A stretch of DNA of 64,000 nt from Fretibacterium sp. OH1220_COT-178 (GCF_003860125.1 NZ_RQYL01000002.1:95613-159612); one strand, 5' to 3'. Numbered from the stretch's first letter, positions 7,858 through 17,058 are shown. The notes: generated from the letters alone by a model not told the origin. Numbers and translations are program-made.

Positions 7858-8634
7858 CTAAACCTCCTGTTCCTCAAGAGCACGTCCATCGACGGTCACC
7901 ACGACCACTCGCCAGGGAATCATCTTTCCGCTCGCGGCCAACGCCCGCTTCACGGCATTCTCCATCCCTCCGCAACAGGGCACCTCCATACGCACCACCA
8001 TGACGCTTTTGATGTCGTTGCGCCTCAAAATCTCCGTAAGCTTTTCGGCATAATCCCCCTCATCCAGCTTCGGGCAACCGATGAGCGTCACGCGATTTTT
8101 CATGAACCGCCGATGAAAATCGCCGCACGCAAAGGCCGTACAATCCGCCGCGATCAAAAGATGAGCCTGGTCGAAACAAGCGGCATCGACTGGTATGAGC
8201 TTGATCTGAACCGGCCATTGAGCCAATTCGCTGCCTGCCGATGCAGCCGGCGCAGTTCCTCCCGCCGGGGCACTCTCCCCCCTGTCCCGCAGGATGTCCC
8301 TCATCCGGCTGCCGGGGCAGCCCCCGATCGGCATACGACGAGGAGCAGCCGTATCCGCCCTTCTCTCCGTATCGCCCCGTTCCGCTTGGCGGCGGAGCTC
8401 CTCCTGGCGAGCCCTCACCGCAGCATCGTCGTAAGGCGCCGCCTCCCGCTCCTCAAAGGCGATGGCCTCTCTCGGGCAGGCCGGCAGGCAGTCGCCCAAA
8501 CCGTCGCAATAATCATCCTTGATCAATGTCGCCTTGCCGTCCACAATGGCGATGGCGTTCTCATGGCAGGCCTCGGCACAGAGTCCGCAGCCGTCGCACT
8601 TGTCCTCGTCAATCTTGATAATTCTGCGTATCAC
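7858..8634 (-). CDS. Two-[4Fe-4S] ferredoxin-domain protein with a Cys-containing C-terminal domain
   Basis: 258 residues. Residues about 7-62 carry two CxxCxxCxxxC-type clusters: CDGCGLCAEAC, and CDGLGDCLPACP, the latter with a CX4CX3C spacing that departs from the normal CxxC. A low-complexity Arg/Glu/Ala linker follows (about 66-130). The C-terminal domain has AADCTAFACGDFHRRF, LIGCPKLDEGDY and VPCCGGMENAVKRAL, so further cysteines could bind a cluster or metal. It starts with GTG after GAGGGGG. It is probably an electron carrier or redox sensor working with the adjoining cupin. No specific reaction can be given. Confidence 0.8.
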   Translation of the reverse strand: MIRRIIKIDEDKCDGCGLCAEACHENAIAIVDGKATLIKDDYCDGLGDCLPACPREAIAFEEREAAPYDDAAVRARQEELRRQAERGDTERRADTAAPRRMPIGGCPGSRMRDILRDRGESAPAGGTAPAASAGSELAQWPVQIKLIPVDAACFDQAHLLIAADCTAFACGDFHRRFMKNRVTLIGCPKLDEGDYAEKLTEILRRNDIKSVMVVRMEVPCCGGMENAVKRALAASGKMIPWRVVVVTVDGRALEEQEV

Positions 8635-8857
8635 TTTTGTTTTCCCCCTCGTCTTCCGCTCTCATCGCCTTATTCCCCCGCGTCGGACAGAGGATACGGC
8701 AAAAACGCGGAACAATCCATTGCTTTTGCAACAAAATGCAATTCAAGCGAGGATCATCCGGCAAAGGTCGGCGGACCTCGGGGATACAATAAAAAGCCGG
8801 GACCGCCCAAAGCTCCGGCGATCCCGACCCCACGTCATTTTCCCCGCCTTCAGAGCC

Positions 8858-9481
8858 TCAATCGGGCAAAGGGGTTTGCTTCAACAGCCCGTAGCCCGCA
8901 TCGAAGGCCTGAAGGTTGAGGTCGGCGATCTTCTGAACGGGGAAATGAGCCGCAATGACCTTGCGCAGGGACTCGGGGGACGCGATCTTCTCGAGTTCCA
9001 GAACCCGTCCCACGCAGCCCAGGGCAACCATGTTCGTGACGATCTCGCGCCCCAGCTTCTCACGCGCCGTCCGCACGATAGGGAGCGCGTAGACGCGGGC
9101 GTCGATCCGCCCATGGGTGCTCTCGACGCTTCCTCCGCCATATTCGCCCGTAGGGGCCCCCGGCAGCTCCGTAACGAAGAAATCGTCGTAGACGATCCGT
9201 CCCCCAGGCTTGGTGTCGACGGCGAATTCGTCCGCAGCGGCCTGAGTCAGGATGACCTGCAGGCAGGGGGCGATCACCTTGGGGTAATCGATCGGTTCGG
9301 AGGATATGACGACCTCCGCCTTCGACTTTCCGCCTCGGGCCTCCGGACCATAGGCCTGGGACTGGACGACGTACAAATCCGACTCGTAATGGGTGATCGC
9401 CTGACCGATCAGTTCCGTGGCCAGAATGACCCCCTGTCCGCCGGAACCGGCGATGCGAATCTCGAACCTCTCCGCCGCCAT
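8858..9481 (-). CDS. korC: 2-oxoacid:ferredoxin oxidoreductase, gamma subunit
   Basis: About 207 residues, starting MAAERFEIRIAGSGGQGVIL. GSGGQGV is the gamma-subunit signature, and QSQAYGPEARGGKSKAEV follows near residue 43. Together with the alpha and beta subunits it oxidatively decarboxylates a 2-oxoacid to acyl-CoA, reducing ferredoxin. I chose the ATG at 9481, 5 bases after the korB stop; the open frame runs further upstream inside korB but is not homologous there. It is the last gene of the korD-A-B-C set. Confidence 0.93.
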   Translation of the reverse strand: MAAERFEIRIAGSGGQGVILATELIGQAITHYESDLYVVQSQAYGPEARGGKSKAEVVISSEPIDYPKVIAPCLQVILTQAAADEFAVDTKPGGRIVYDDFFVTELPGAPTGEYGGGSVESTHGRIDARVYALPIVRTAREKLGREIVTNMVALGCVGRVLELEKIASPESLRKVIAAHFPVQKIADLNLQAFDAGYGLLKQTPLPD

Positions 9482-9486
9482 CTTCT

Positions 9487-10305
9487 CTACCCCCTCACCT
9501 TGTCGATGACATGCTTCTGGTACTGTTCCGTGTACTCCGGAACGTCCTTGTTCACGAACTCGCCGCAGACGATCCTGCCGGACAGCTCTTCGGGACTCAT
9601 CGTCTGCGCCTTGGCCAGGGGCACCGAGGCCTCCTTGAAGAAGTTGTAGTTCTCGATGGGAAGCCTGCGGTTGTTCTTTCGGCCGAACTGCGTATGACAG
9701 TGCGTCACCACCTCGATGACCGAAAACCCCTTCTTTTTGATCCCGTTCGTGATGTACATTTCGGCCTGACGGGGATTTGCAATGGTCGTTCGGGCTACGT
9801 AGGAGGCACCGGCCCCCTCGGCCAGCTTGCAGATGTCGAAGGCGGGATCGATGGCTCCATAGGGGGTCGTGGAGGCCCAAGAGCCGATGGGCGTCGTCGG
9901 GCTGGCCTGGCCCCCCGTCATTCCATAGATGTTGTTGTTCATGACGATCGCCGTGATGTCGATGTTACGGCGACAGGCGTGGATAAAGTGGTTGCCGCCG
10001 ATGGCCGTACAGTCGCCGTCCCCCATCACGTCCACCACGGTCAGCTCCGGGCGGTGCAGTTTGATCCCCGTCGCAAAAGCCAGGGAGCGGCCGTGGGTGG
10101 AGTGAAGCGTGCAGGCGTTGATGTACCCCGCCATGCGGCTGGAGCACCCGATCCCCGAGGCCACTACGGTATTGGCCCTTTCCTTTTTGAGGGAGATGAG
10201 AGCACGGATGAGCGAATGCATGATGATGCCGTGTCCGCACCCCGGACACCAGATATGGGGCATGAAACGCGTTCGGACCCAGCTGAGAACCTCTGCGCTC
10301 GGCAT
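9487..10305 (-). CDS. korB: 2-oxoacid:ferredoxin oxidoreductase, beta (TPP-binding) subunit
   Basis: 272 residues. The N-terminal cysteines are in HIWCPGCGHG, with GIGCSSRMAGY next. The thiamine-diphosphate motif is VVDVMGDGDCTAIGGNHFIH through VMNNNIYGMTGGQ. It supplies the TPP active site. The ATG at 10305 overlaps the end of korA, and GAGGAGG within the korA tail serves as its ribosome site. The in-phase extension to 10362 lies inside korA. The TPP motif and cluster cysteines are intact. Confidence 0.95.
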   Translation of the reverse strand: MPSAEVLSWVRTRFMPHIWCPGCGHGIIMHSLIRALISLKKERANTVVASGIGCSSRMAGYINACTLHSTHGRSLAFATGIKLHRPELTVVDVMGDGDCTAIGGNHFIHACRRNIDITAIVMNNNIYGMTGGQASPTTPIGSWASTTPYGAIDPAFDICKLAEGAGASYVARTTIANPRQAEMYITNGIKKKGFSVIEVVTHCHTQFGRKNNRRLPIENYNFFKEASVPLAKAQTMSPEELSGRIVCGEFVNKDVPEYTEQYQKHVIDKVRG

Positions 10306-10306
10306 G

Positions 10307-11440
10307 TTACGCCACCTCCTCGATCTTGCGTCCAATCTCGGAAGGCTTGAAAAGCTCGCCATTCACGAGGTTCAAAGGCTGGACGTCGCTCCGCCCGCGG
10401 AACAGCCGCTCCACCTCCAGGACCATCTGCCCGCAGTTCAGCTCGGGAACGATGATCGTCTTCGCCCCCAACGCCATCCGGGCCAGCTCCTGATCGGGGA
10501 AGGGCCACAGGGTGATGGGACGGAAGAACCCCGCGGGAATCCCTTTTTTGCGCGCATCACGAACGGCACGCAGGGCGGACCGGCCGACGCTGCCATAGGC
10601 CACGACCACAATGCTCGCCCCGTCCATGAACTCCGATTCGTACTCGACGATCTCGTTCCTGGCCCGCTCGACCTTGCTCATCAGGCGCAGCATCTTTTTC
10701 TCGATCTCGGGCGGATTGTTCGTCGGAAAGCCCCAGTCGTTGGTGGTGAGGCCGGTGACGTGCCAGGTGTACCCGTCCCCAAAGGATGCCATGGCGGGCA
10801 CCCCCGTTACGGGATTGGGCTCGTAGGGCGTGAATTTTTCGGGTGCGACCGAAGGACGCGGCCGGTTCTCCAGCTTGACGGCCGAGGCATCCTTCTTGAC
10901 GATCTTCTCCCGCATGTGTCCCACGACCTCGTCGCTGAGGATCAGTACGGGCTGACGGAAACGCTCCGCCATGTTGAAGGCCTTGATCGCGAGATCGTAG
11001 CACTCCTGCACCGAGGAGGGCGAATAGCAGATCGTCGCGTGGTCGCCGTGGGTACCCCACCGCGCCTGCATGACGTCCTGCTGGGCCGTCTTCGTCGGCG
11101 TTCCGGTCGAAGGTCCTCCGCGCATGACGTCCACGACCACGATGGGAACCTCCGCGATGTAGGCAAGCCCCAAATTCTCCTGCTTCAGAGAAAATCCGGG
11201 CCCGGAGGTCGCCGTCAAAGCCTTGGCCCCGGCGATGGATGCCCCGATGATCGAGGCGATCCCGGCAATCTCGTCCTCCATCTGGATGAAATGCCCGCCC
11301 CGTTTGGGAAGCTCCTCCGCCATCACCTCGGCGATCTCCGTGGAAGGAGTGATGGGATAGCCCCCGAAGAAGTTGCACCCTGCCATGAGGGCGCCGTGCG
11401 CCAAAGCGGTGTTGCCCTGCCAGAAATCGACCTCAGGCAT
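10307..11440 (-). CDS. korA: 2-oxoacid:ferredoxin oxidoreductase, alpha subunit
   Basis: 377 residues. FFGGYPITPSTEIAEVMAEEL near the N-terminus and ALTATSGPGFSLKQENLG near residue 75 are typical of the KorA/VorB alpha subunit. VMRGGPSTGTPTKTAQQD near residue 105 follows. The substrate may be 2-oxoglutarate or a branched-chain 2-oxoacid; alpha-subunit sequence alone does not decide, and KorA/VorB names overlap in databases. In an amino-acid fermenter it would generate acyl-CoA and reduced ferredoxin. The start overlaps the end of korD by 8 bases. Confidence 0.93.
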   Translation of the reverse strand: MPEVDFWQGNTALAHGALMAGCNFFGGYPITPSTEIAEVMAEELPKRGGHFIQMEDEIAGIASIIGASIAGAKALTATSGPGFSLKQENLGLAYIAEVPIVVVDVMRGGPSTGTPTKTAQQDVMQARWGTHGDHATICYSPSSVQECYDLAIKAFNMAERFRQPVLILSDEVVGHMREKIVKKDASAVKLENRPRPSVAPEKFTPYEPNPVTGVPAMASFGDGYTWHVTGLTTNDWGFPTNNPPEIEKKMLRLMSKVERARNEIVEYESEFMDGASIVVVAYGSVGRSALRAVRDARKKGIPAGFFRPITLWPFPDQELARMALGAKTIIVPELNCGQMVLEVERLFRGRSDVQPLNLVNGELFKPSEIGRKIEEVA

Positions 11441-11660
11441 CTGCCTCTCCCCCCTTCTCCGTGATCGTTATCGCAAGATCCGGACAGATGTTCTCACACT
11501 GACGACAACCGATACAGTCGCTCTCCCGCGCTGGGGTCGATTTCAGACGATCGCTCAACTCCAGAACGGATTTGGGACAAACACCGATACACAGGGAGCA
11601 CCCCTTGCACCACGCGTTGTTCACCCCCACCTTGAACTGCTTCTTTTCAGCCAACGGCAA
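11433..11660 (-). CDS. korD: 2-oxoacid:ferredoxin oxidoreductase, delta (ferredoxin-like) subunit
   Basis: About 75 residues with two complete [4Fe-4S] motifs, CKGCSLCIGVCP and CIGCRQCENICP. It passes electrons from the TPP site to external ferredoxin. No ATG is available in the family-length region. AAGGGGGTG precedes two TTG codons at 11660 and 11654, and I take 11660; a non-ATG start is therefore likely. The same frame runs to an ATG at 11786, but the extra residues are not ferredoxin-like. It is the first gene of the kor set. Confidence 0.88.
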   Translation of the reverse strand: MPLAEKKQFKVGVNNAWCKGCSLCIGVCPKSVLELSDRLKSTPARESDCIGCRQCENICPDLAITITEKGGEADA

Positions 11661-11782
11661 CACACCCCCTTGAGATTTGCAAAAGACGAGACAAGAAATT
11701 CCGAGGACCGCCAGACGATCGGCACGATCCTCGGAAGGTACTGCACTCGAGCGAAAAGTCTGCGGGTTCGGCTTCCATCCCC

Positions 11783-12970
11783 TCAAAACGCCCGCTTGTC
11801 ATCGGACTGAAGCGAACGTTTGACGAACAAATCCCTCTCCTCGCACAGGTCCACAAGTTGTTTTTCCAGCAGCCTTTTTCCGAACCGGTCGAGGTGAAGG
11901 GCAACCTTGGGGCGCACGAGATCCTTGCTGTAGGCCCCCACCACCGTCCCAACGCTCCCGTCCGAGAGCTCCACCAGGGAGCCCGCAGGATAGATCCCCA
12001 CGGACATAAGCAACACCCTCATGACGTCGGGATCAAAATGTGCGGACATCGCTCCGGTCATCACGGACAGGGCCTCTCGGCTCGGCATGGGGTCCTTGTA
12101 GACCCTCTTGGCGGTCAGGGCATCGAACACATCCGCGACCGCGGCGATCCTCGCCTCGATCGAAATCGTGTTCTTGTCCTGGTTGTCCGGGTAACCCCCG
12201 CCGTTGAAACGCTCGTGATGTCCCCGAATCACCTCGAGGGCACGACGGTCCGAAATGCCGTTCCTCACCGCCAGCTCGACGCCGAGCTCCGGATGCCTCT
12301 TCATGATGGCGAACTCCCCGTCCGTCAGCCTGCCCGGTTTGTTCAGGATGTCCAGAGGAACCCGGGCCTTTCCCAGGTCGTGCAGGATGCCTCCGATGGC
12401 CATGAACTCGGCCAGTTCGGTGCGTCCCGGGAACATCCGCTCCGCCAGGAAGCTGGACAGCAGCGCGACATTGAGGGAGTGAACGCTCGTATATTCATCC
12501 CAACTCCGCACCTGCCCCAGGCAGAACATCAACTGAGGCGCTCCCGATATCCTTCGTGCGAGAGTCCGCCCCTGCTCCGCCAGGCTGTGAATATCCTCGG
12601 TGCTGCAGTCGCCCTCCTTGATTCGCCCGAAGACGTCCTCCACCTGGGAGACCGTTTGGCGCGCCAGCTCGGGATCGAGCGGCAGAATTGCGGGGTCGGT
12701 CTCCCTCAAAAAGGCCTCCAGCTGCTCCATGCCGGGCTCTCCGGGCAACACGACGGGAACCGCAACGATATTCGCTCGCTGCAGCTTCGCCTGGACCTTG
12801 TCGATGGAGGCCTCGAGGGAGGACAGGCGAGTGCCTCGCGGAATGAGAATTCCCCCGGACTCGCCTATGATGTCGTCGGCCACCTCCCCCACGCCGGAAC
12901 AAAAATTTGGCAGCTCCTCCAGAGGGACCTCCCGCCGGATCTTCGTCTCGGCGTTATGGGTTCCGTCCAT
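11783..12970 (-). CDS. HD-GYP domain protein, probable cyclic-di-GMP phosphodiesterase
   Basis: 395 residues. The N-terminal ~150 residues are a poorly defined region (ILIPRGTRLSSLEASIDK resembles the N-domain of HD-GYP proteins). The HD-GYP domain spans about 160-330, with HSLNVALLSSF, GGILHDLGKARVPL, HPELGVEL and HHERFNGGGYP. The metal-binding HD and the GYP loop are both intact, so hydrolytic activity is plausible. A small C-terminal barrel-like tail follows (GSLVELSDGSVGTVVG). There is no receiver domain or membrane segment. It lies 52 bases downstream of the DUF4365-like gene. Confidence 0.9.
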   Translation of the reverse strand: MDGTHNAETKIRREVPLEELPNFCSGVGEVADDIIGESGGILIPRGTRLSSLEASIDKVQAKLQRANIVAVPVVLPGEPGMEQLEAFLRETDPAILPLDPELARQTVSQVEDVFGRIKEGDCSTEDIHSLAEQGRTLARRISGAPQLMFCLGQVRSWDEYTSVHSLNVALLSSFLAERMFPGRTELAEFMAIGGILHDLGKARVPLDILNKPGRLTDGEFAIMKRHPELGVELAVRNGISDRRALEVIRGHHERFNGGGYPDNQDKNTISIEARIAAVADVFDALTAKRVYKDPMPSREALSVMTGAMSAHFDPDVMRVLLMSVGIYPAGSLVELSDGSVGTVVGAYSKDLVRPKVALHLDRFGKRLLEKQLVDLCEERDLFVKRSLQSDDKRAF

Positions 12971-13022
12971 CTTCTAGACCTCCGCCGAGCGGCGAAAGAG
13001 GATGCTCTCTCCGAGCATTGAA

Positions 13023-13943
13023 CTAATTGCGTCCCCTATCGTAGATCTGGAACTTGATCCCTCTTCTGTAATCCTCTCCAAGGTCTCCTCCCGTCTCCAC
13101 TTCGGGGAATTCTCCGCGCCTCAGGAAGCGCTGCGTCATCAGGAAGGAACGCCCAAGGTCGTTCAAGGACAGCCTCAGCTGGAAACGGGCGATCTCCCCC
13201 GCCTCGACGGTCCAGGGAAACAACGATCCGCCCCGGTCGTCCGACGCCGCCCCCCTTTCACGATAAAAGGCCCGATCGACCTCGATGTGCGCCCAGGGGA
13301 AAAGGGAGGGAAGCCGAAAGACGTGAGGCATGTCGGCATGGGTCTGGAACGGCCACTCGAAAACGGCGTCCCGCTCTCCCCCCTCCTTTAAGACGCAAAC
13401 CCGAAGGCTTCCCTGTGCCGAGGGCCGATTGATCCACTCGTCCATCTCCAAAAGGACACCGCACCCTCCCTCGATCAGCTCCATCCAAGGCCTGTCCAGT
13501 GCGAGCCGTGCCAGGTAGGGGCTGTAGCAGGGAAGCTCGGCAATCGCACCGACGGCATCCGGACCGTAGACCTGATCGTGAGGGACAAGAAGCTCCCAGC
13601 TCTCCGCCGACACCTCGATCGTCTCCGGGGAGACGACCTCCCACAGGATGCGGTCGTTCCGGCGCTCGTGGACCATCACGAGCACCGGAAGGGAATGCTG
13701 AAGCCAATAGGCGACATGGGCCATCTCACCGCGGCATACGTACCCCCGGGCCGTGCGTTCGAGCTCGCCCTCCTCGTCGGAGCGAATCTGAAGGCCAACG
13801 ACCTTGCCCATTTTGGGGTAGGCTTCGACAACCTCCAAATGGGCGTTCAGGCCCGTATCCCCACCGCGCTGCCCCCGGAAGATCAGTCCCGGAAGCCGTG
13901 CGGAGATCCGGCTTGCCGCATAGACGCCGATGCGCTCGGCCAT
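13023..13943 (-). CDS. DUF4365-like N-terminal domain protein of unknown function
   Basis: About 306 residues. The first ~130 resemble DUF4365, a restriction-endonuclease-fold domain: MAERIGVYAASRISARL, then GGDTGLNAHLEVVE, then VVGLQIRSDEEGE and LPVLVMVHERRNDRILWEVVS. The spacing D...E...Q-x-R mimics the D...E...QxK active site, but Arg replaces Lys. The C-terminal 170 residues are unfamiliar, with a Trp/Pro-rich stretch. The start is uncertain: ATG at 13943, TTG at 13952 or GTG at 13967 are in phase, and a GGTGGAG lies close to the TTG. It is probably co-transcribed with the HD-GYP gene. Confidence 0.65.
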   Translation of the reverse strand: MAERIGVYAASRISARLPGLIFRGQRGGDTGLNAHLEVVEAYPKMGKVVGLQIRSDEEGELERTARGYVCRGEMAHVAYWLQHSLPVLVMVHERRNDRILWEVVSPETIEVSAESWELLVPHDQVYGPDAVGAIAELPCYSPYLARLALDRPWMELIEGGCGVLLEMDEWINRPSAQGSLRVCVLKEGGERDAVFEWPFQTHADMPHVFRLPSLFPWAHIEVDRAFYRERGAASDDRGGSLFPWTVEAGEIARFQLRLSLNDLGRSFLMTQRFLRRGEFPEVETGGDLGEDYRRGIKFQIYDRGRN

Positions 13944-14234
13944 ATCGTTCAAGAGTCTCCACCTCACCTGATAAGGACTCGTTCCTACAATCTTAAGTAT
14001 TTTACCTCATTCCCCGGAGAAAAACGGCCCCGCTCGAATAAAAAAATGCCCTTTCCCCCAATCGCGCCGCGCGCCAAGCGTCCGGCCGTGGTAGACTTGA
14101 AAAATGGAAAACAGCGCTTTCCCGCGGGGTTCGGAGGCAAGACGATCCCGTACGAGTTCGCCGACGCCCGGACCGTTCCGCACTCGTTCGCCCGGGGTCG
14201 AGCAAAATTCGGATGAAAGACGAGGGACTCGGCC
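13944..14234. other. Divergent intergenic region before the EamA exporter
   Basis: About 290 bases separate the minus-strand DUF4365-like gene from the plus-strand exporter. Open frames are present on both strands but lack ribosome sites and recognisable domains. I found no convincing promoter. Confidence 0.35.
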
Positions 14235-15224
14235 GTGAACGGTGAATTTCGCTCGACGTCAAACAGGGACCAGGGAGGCCTTCCCTTAAGCCAAGCGCTC
14301 CGACTGACGCCCCGGGCTCGGATGTGGTTTGCCGACGCGGCCCTGCTGGTGTGTGCCTTCTTGTGGGGACTGGGCTTTGTCGCCATGAAATCGGGGCTCT
14401 CCGCCTACTCCACCTGGTGGCTGCTTCTCCTGCGTTTCGGCGGCGGAACGCTCCTGATGCTGATCTTTTTCGCACGGCGCATCAAGAGAGCCTGCGGCAA
14501 AGATTTGTGCGGCGGGGCCGTCATCGGCCTGCTTCTGTTCATGGGCATGGGGCTCCAAACCCTGGGGCTGAATTACACCACCGCAGGCAAACAGGCCTTT
14601 TTGACCGCGGGTTACGTGGTCCTCGTTCCCCTGCTCCTGTGGGCGATACGTCGGGTCTTCCCCGGAATCATCACCCTGGCGTGTTCCCTCGTATGCTTTG
14701 CGGGAATGGCGCTGCTGACATCGGATCTCGCCGGGCCGATAAACATCGGAGACATCCTGACCGTCATCTCGACCTTCTTCTTCGCGGGACAGATCATCGC
14801 CATAGGATACTACGCGGCCGGAGGGGACCCCATCGTACTGACCTTCGTCCAATTTCTGGTCACGGCAACGCTCTCCGGATCGATGGGACTCGTCTCCGGG
14901 GACCCCTTCGTGTGGCAGGGCACCAGGGGGCTTCTCTCGGTCGTGTTCGCGACCTTCTTTGGAACCTTCGCCTGCTTCCTCATCCAGAACTGCGCCCAAA
15001 AATTCACCCTGCCGAGCCATGCCGCCCTTCTGCTGGGACTCGAATCCGTGTTCGGCCTTCTCGGCGGCATCCTTCTGCTCGGCGAGGTTTTTACATTCCG
15101 GATGGCGGTCGGCTGTGCGCTGATCTTCTCCTCCGTCCTTCTCGTCGAGCTGGCTCCCCTCCTCCGCGCGCCCCATGGAGGTTCCTCGATCCCTGCCTCT
15201 CCGCCCCGGGAAGAAGATTTTTGA
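14235..15224 (+). CDS. EamA/DMT-family drug/metabolite exporter
   Basis: 329 residues with about ten hydrophobic segments in two EamA repeats, beginning at LLVCAFLWGLGFVAMKSG. Motifs such as GLGFVAMKSG, LQTLGLNYTTAGKQAFLTAGYVVLVPLL and LLGLESVFGLLGGILLLGE are typical of this superfamily. Substrate is unknown. It starts with GTG after GAGGGA (7-base spacing). Its last 134 bases overlap the 3' end of the convergent radical-SAM gene. Confidence 0.9.
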   Translation: MNGEFRSTSNRDQGGLPLSQALRLTPRARMWFADAALLVCAFLWGLGFVAMKSGLSAYSTWWLLLLRFGGGTLLMLIFFARRIKRACGKDLCGGAVIGLLLFMGMGLQTLGLNYTTAGKQAFLTAGYVVLVPLLLWAIRRVFPGIITLACSLVCFAGMALLTSDLAGPINIGDILTVISTFFFAGQIIAIGYYAAGGDPIVLTFVQFLVTATLSGSMGLVSGDPFVWQGTRGLLSVVFATFFGTFACFLIQNCAQKFTLPSHAALLLGLESVFGLLGGILLLGEVFTFRMAVGCALIFSSVLLVELAPLLRAPHGGSSIPASPPREEDF

Positions 15225-17058
15225 CGCAGTCCATCCTGCCGGCCCTTTTCAAGGCCTCCAGAACCCGCTCGCGGTGCCGGGGCATTCGATGCTGGAGCAG
15301 GGCGCGCTGATCGCGCCGCTCCCCCTCGGTCCTGGGGACGAAGATTTTCTCCCGAGTAAAGGGATCGATCCCGGTATAGTACATGCAGGTCGCCAGGCTC
15401 CCCGGCGTGGGGATGAAGTCCTGGACCTGCTCGGGACAAAAATCCAGCTCCGCGGCGAACTCCGCAAGCTCCACGGACTCCTTCAAGCCGGAGCCGGGAT
15501 GCGACGTCATAAAGTACGGCACGAGGTACTGCCGCTTGCCCAGGCGCTCGTTGACGGCCGCGTAGAGGGCCATGAACTTTCGGTACTGTCCGATGTCCCC
15601 CTTCCTCATGCGCTTCAGCACCGCAGGGGAAGCGTGTTCGGGCGCCACCTTGAGCTGTCCGCTGACGTGGTGCGCGCACAGTTCCTCCAGGAACGCGCGC
15701 CCCCCCTGAACGTCCAGCAGAAGGTAGTCGTAGCGCAGGCCCGAACGAACGAACACCTTTTTCACCCCGGGAACCGCCCTGCACTTTCTCAAGAGCTCGA
15801 GGTAATCCGCATGGCTGGTGTCCAGGTTCCTGCAGGGCGTCGGGAACAGACATTCCCTCCCCTTGCAGGCCCCTCGATCGACCTGGCAGGAGCAGGAGGG
15901 ATGCCGGAAATTCGCCGTCGGGCCCCCCACGTCGTGAATATACCCCTTGAACCCCGGCAGGGTTGTCAGGATTCGAACCTCCCGAAGAATCGACTCGTGG
16001 CTGCGGGCTTGAATGATCCGTCCCTGATGGGCATGGATGGCGCAGAAGGCGCAGCTTCCGAAACAGCCCCGATGGCTGGTTACGCTGAACTTGACCTCGG
16101 AGAGGGCGGGGACGCCGCCCGCGGCATCGTACATCGGGTGCCAGGCTCTGGCATAGGGAAGGTCGTAGACGCGGTCCATCTCCCCTTCCGAGAGGGGGGA
16201 GGCGGGGGGAAGCTGGACCACGGCCTTTTTTTCATGGCGCTGTACGAGGGCCTTGCCCCAGATCGGGTCCTGTTCCAGAGAGGCAAGCCGGTAGGCCTCG
16301 GCAAAGCGGCGCTTGTCCTCCGCAACCTCCATCCAGGACGGCAACTCGAGAAACGTCTCCGGCAGTTCGTCCGCCCCCGCGGCATAACAAGTGCCCCTCA
16401 CGCTGCGGACCGCGCCGATCGGAACCCCCGCGGCCAAAGCGCCGGCAATCTCCAGAATCGGCCGCTCCCCCATTCCATAGACCAGAAGGTCGGCCTGACT
16501 GTCGACCAGGATGGAGCGCCTCAGGGCATCCGACCAGTAGTCGTAGTGAGCGAAGCGTCGCAAACTGGCCTCGATCCCGCCGATAATCAAAGGAATATCC
16601 CCCCAAAGGCGGCGCACACATTGACAGTAGACCAGGGTCGCACGGTCGGGGCGCAACCCCCTGCGCCCTCCGGGAGAATAGGCGTCCGTGCCGCGCACCT
16701 TCTTCGCTGCGGTCAGCTTGCCGAGCATGGAATCCAGATTTCCGGCTCCCACGAGGACTCCGAGGCGGGGACGTCCCATGACGAGAAAATCGTCGTCCCG
16801 GCGCCAGTCCGGCTGTGCAGCGATGCCGACCCTGTAGCCCTCGCGTTCGAGAAGACGACAGATCAGTGCGGCCGCAAAAGAAGGATGGTCGACGTAGGCA
16901 TCGCCGCTGACGAACAGAAAGTCCAGGGCATCCCATCCACGGGCATCCATATCCCCGCGGGTCACGGGCAAAAAAGCCGTGCGTCCCGTAAGGGACGGCC
17001 TCCCGCCCCGTCCTCCCCAGCTCGACCGAGACACGCTCCCTCCTCCTCTCGAATCCAT
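15091..17058 (-). CDS. ygiQ: YgiQ-family radical-SAM protein
   Basis: About 655 residues. The family N-terminus is present (FLPVTRGDMDARGWDALD, then SGDAYVDHPSF). The radical-SAM CxxxCxxC motif is GCFGSCAFCAIHAHQGR, near residue 325, and a Cys-rich segment (CSCQVDRGACKGRECLFP) follows. YgiQ-type proteins are conserved radical-SAM enzymes of unsettled reaction. The ATG at 17058 has GGGAGGA at 6 bases. The C-terminal ~45 residues are Arg-rich, read antisense to the EamA exporter gene, and look extended beyond the conserved family. Confidence 0.93.
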   Translation of the reverse strand: MDSRGGGSVSRSSWGGRGGRPSLTGRTAFLPVTRGDMDARGWDALDFLFVSGDAYVDHPSFAAALICRLLEREGYRVGIAAQPDWRRDDDFLVMGRPRLGVLVGAGNLDSMLGKLTAAKKVRGTDAYSPGGRRGLRPDRATLVYCQCVRRLWGDIPLIIGGIEASLRRFAHYDYWSDALRRSILVDSQADLLVYGMGERPILEIAGALAAGVPIGAVRSVRGTCYAAGADELPETFLELPSWMEVAEDKRRFAEAYRLASLEQDPIWGKALVQRHEKKAVVQLPPASPLSEGEMDRVYDLPYARAWHPMYDAAGGVPALSEVKFSVTSHRGCFGSCAFCAIHAHQGRIIQARSHESILREVRILTTLPGFKGYIHDVGGPTANFRHPSCSCQVDRGACKGRECLFPTPCRNLDTSHADYLELLRKCRAVPGVKKVFVRSGLRYDYLLLDVQGGRAFLEELCAHHVSGQLKVAPEHASPAVLKRMRKGDIGQYRKFMALYAAVNERLGKRQYLVPYFMTSHPGSGLKESVELAEFAAELDFCPEQVQDFIPTPGSLATCMYYTGIDPFTREKIFVPRTEGERRDQRALLQHRMPRHRERVLEALKRAGRMDCVKNLLPGAERQGSRNLHGARGGGEPARREGRRRRSAHSRPPSGM

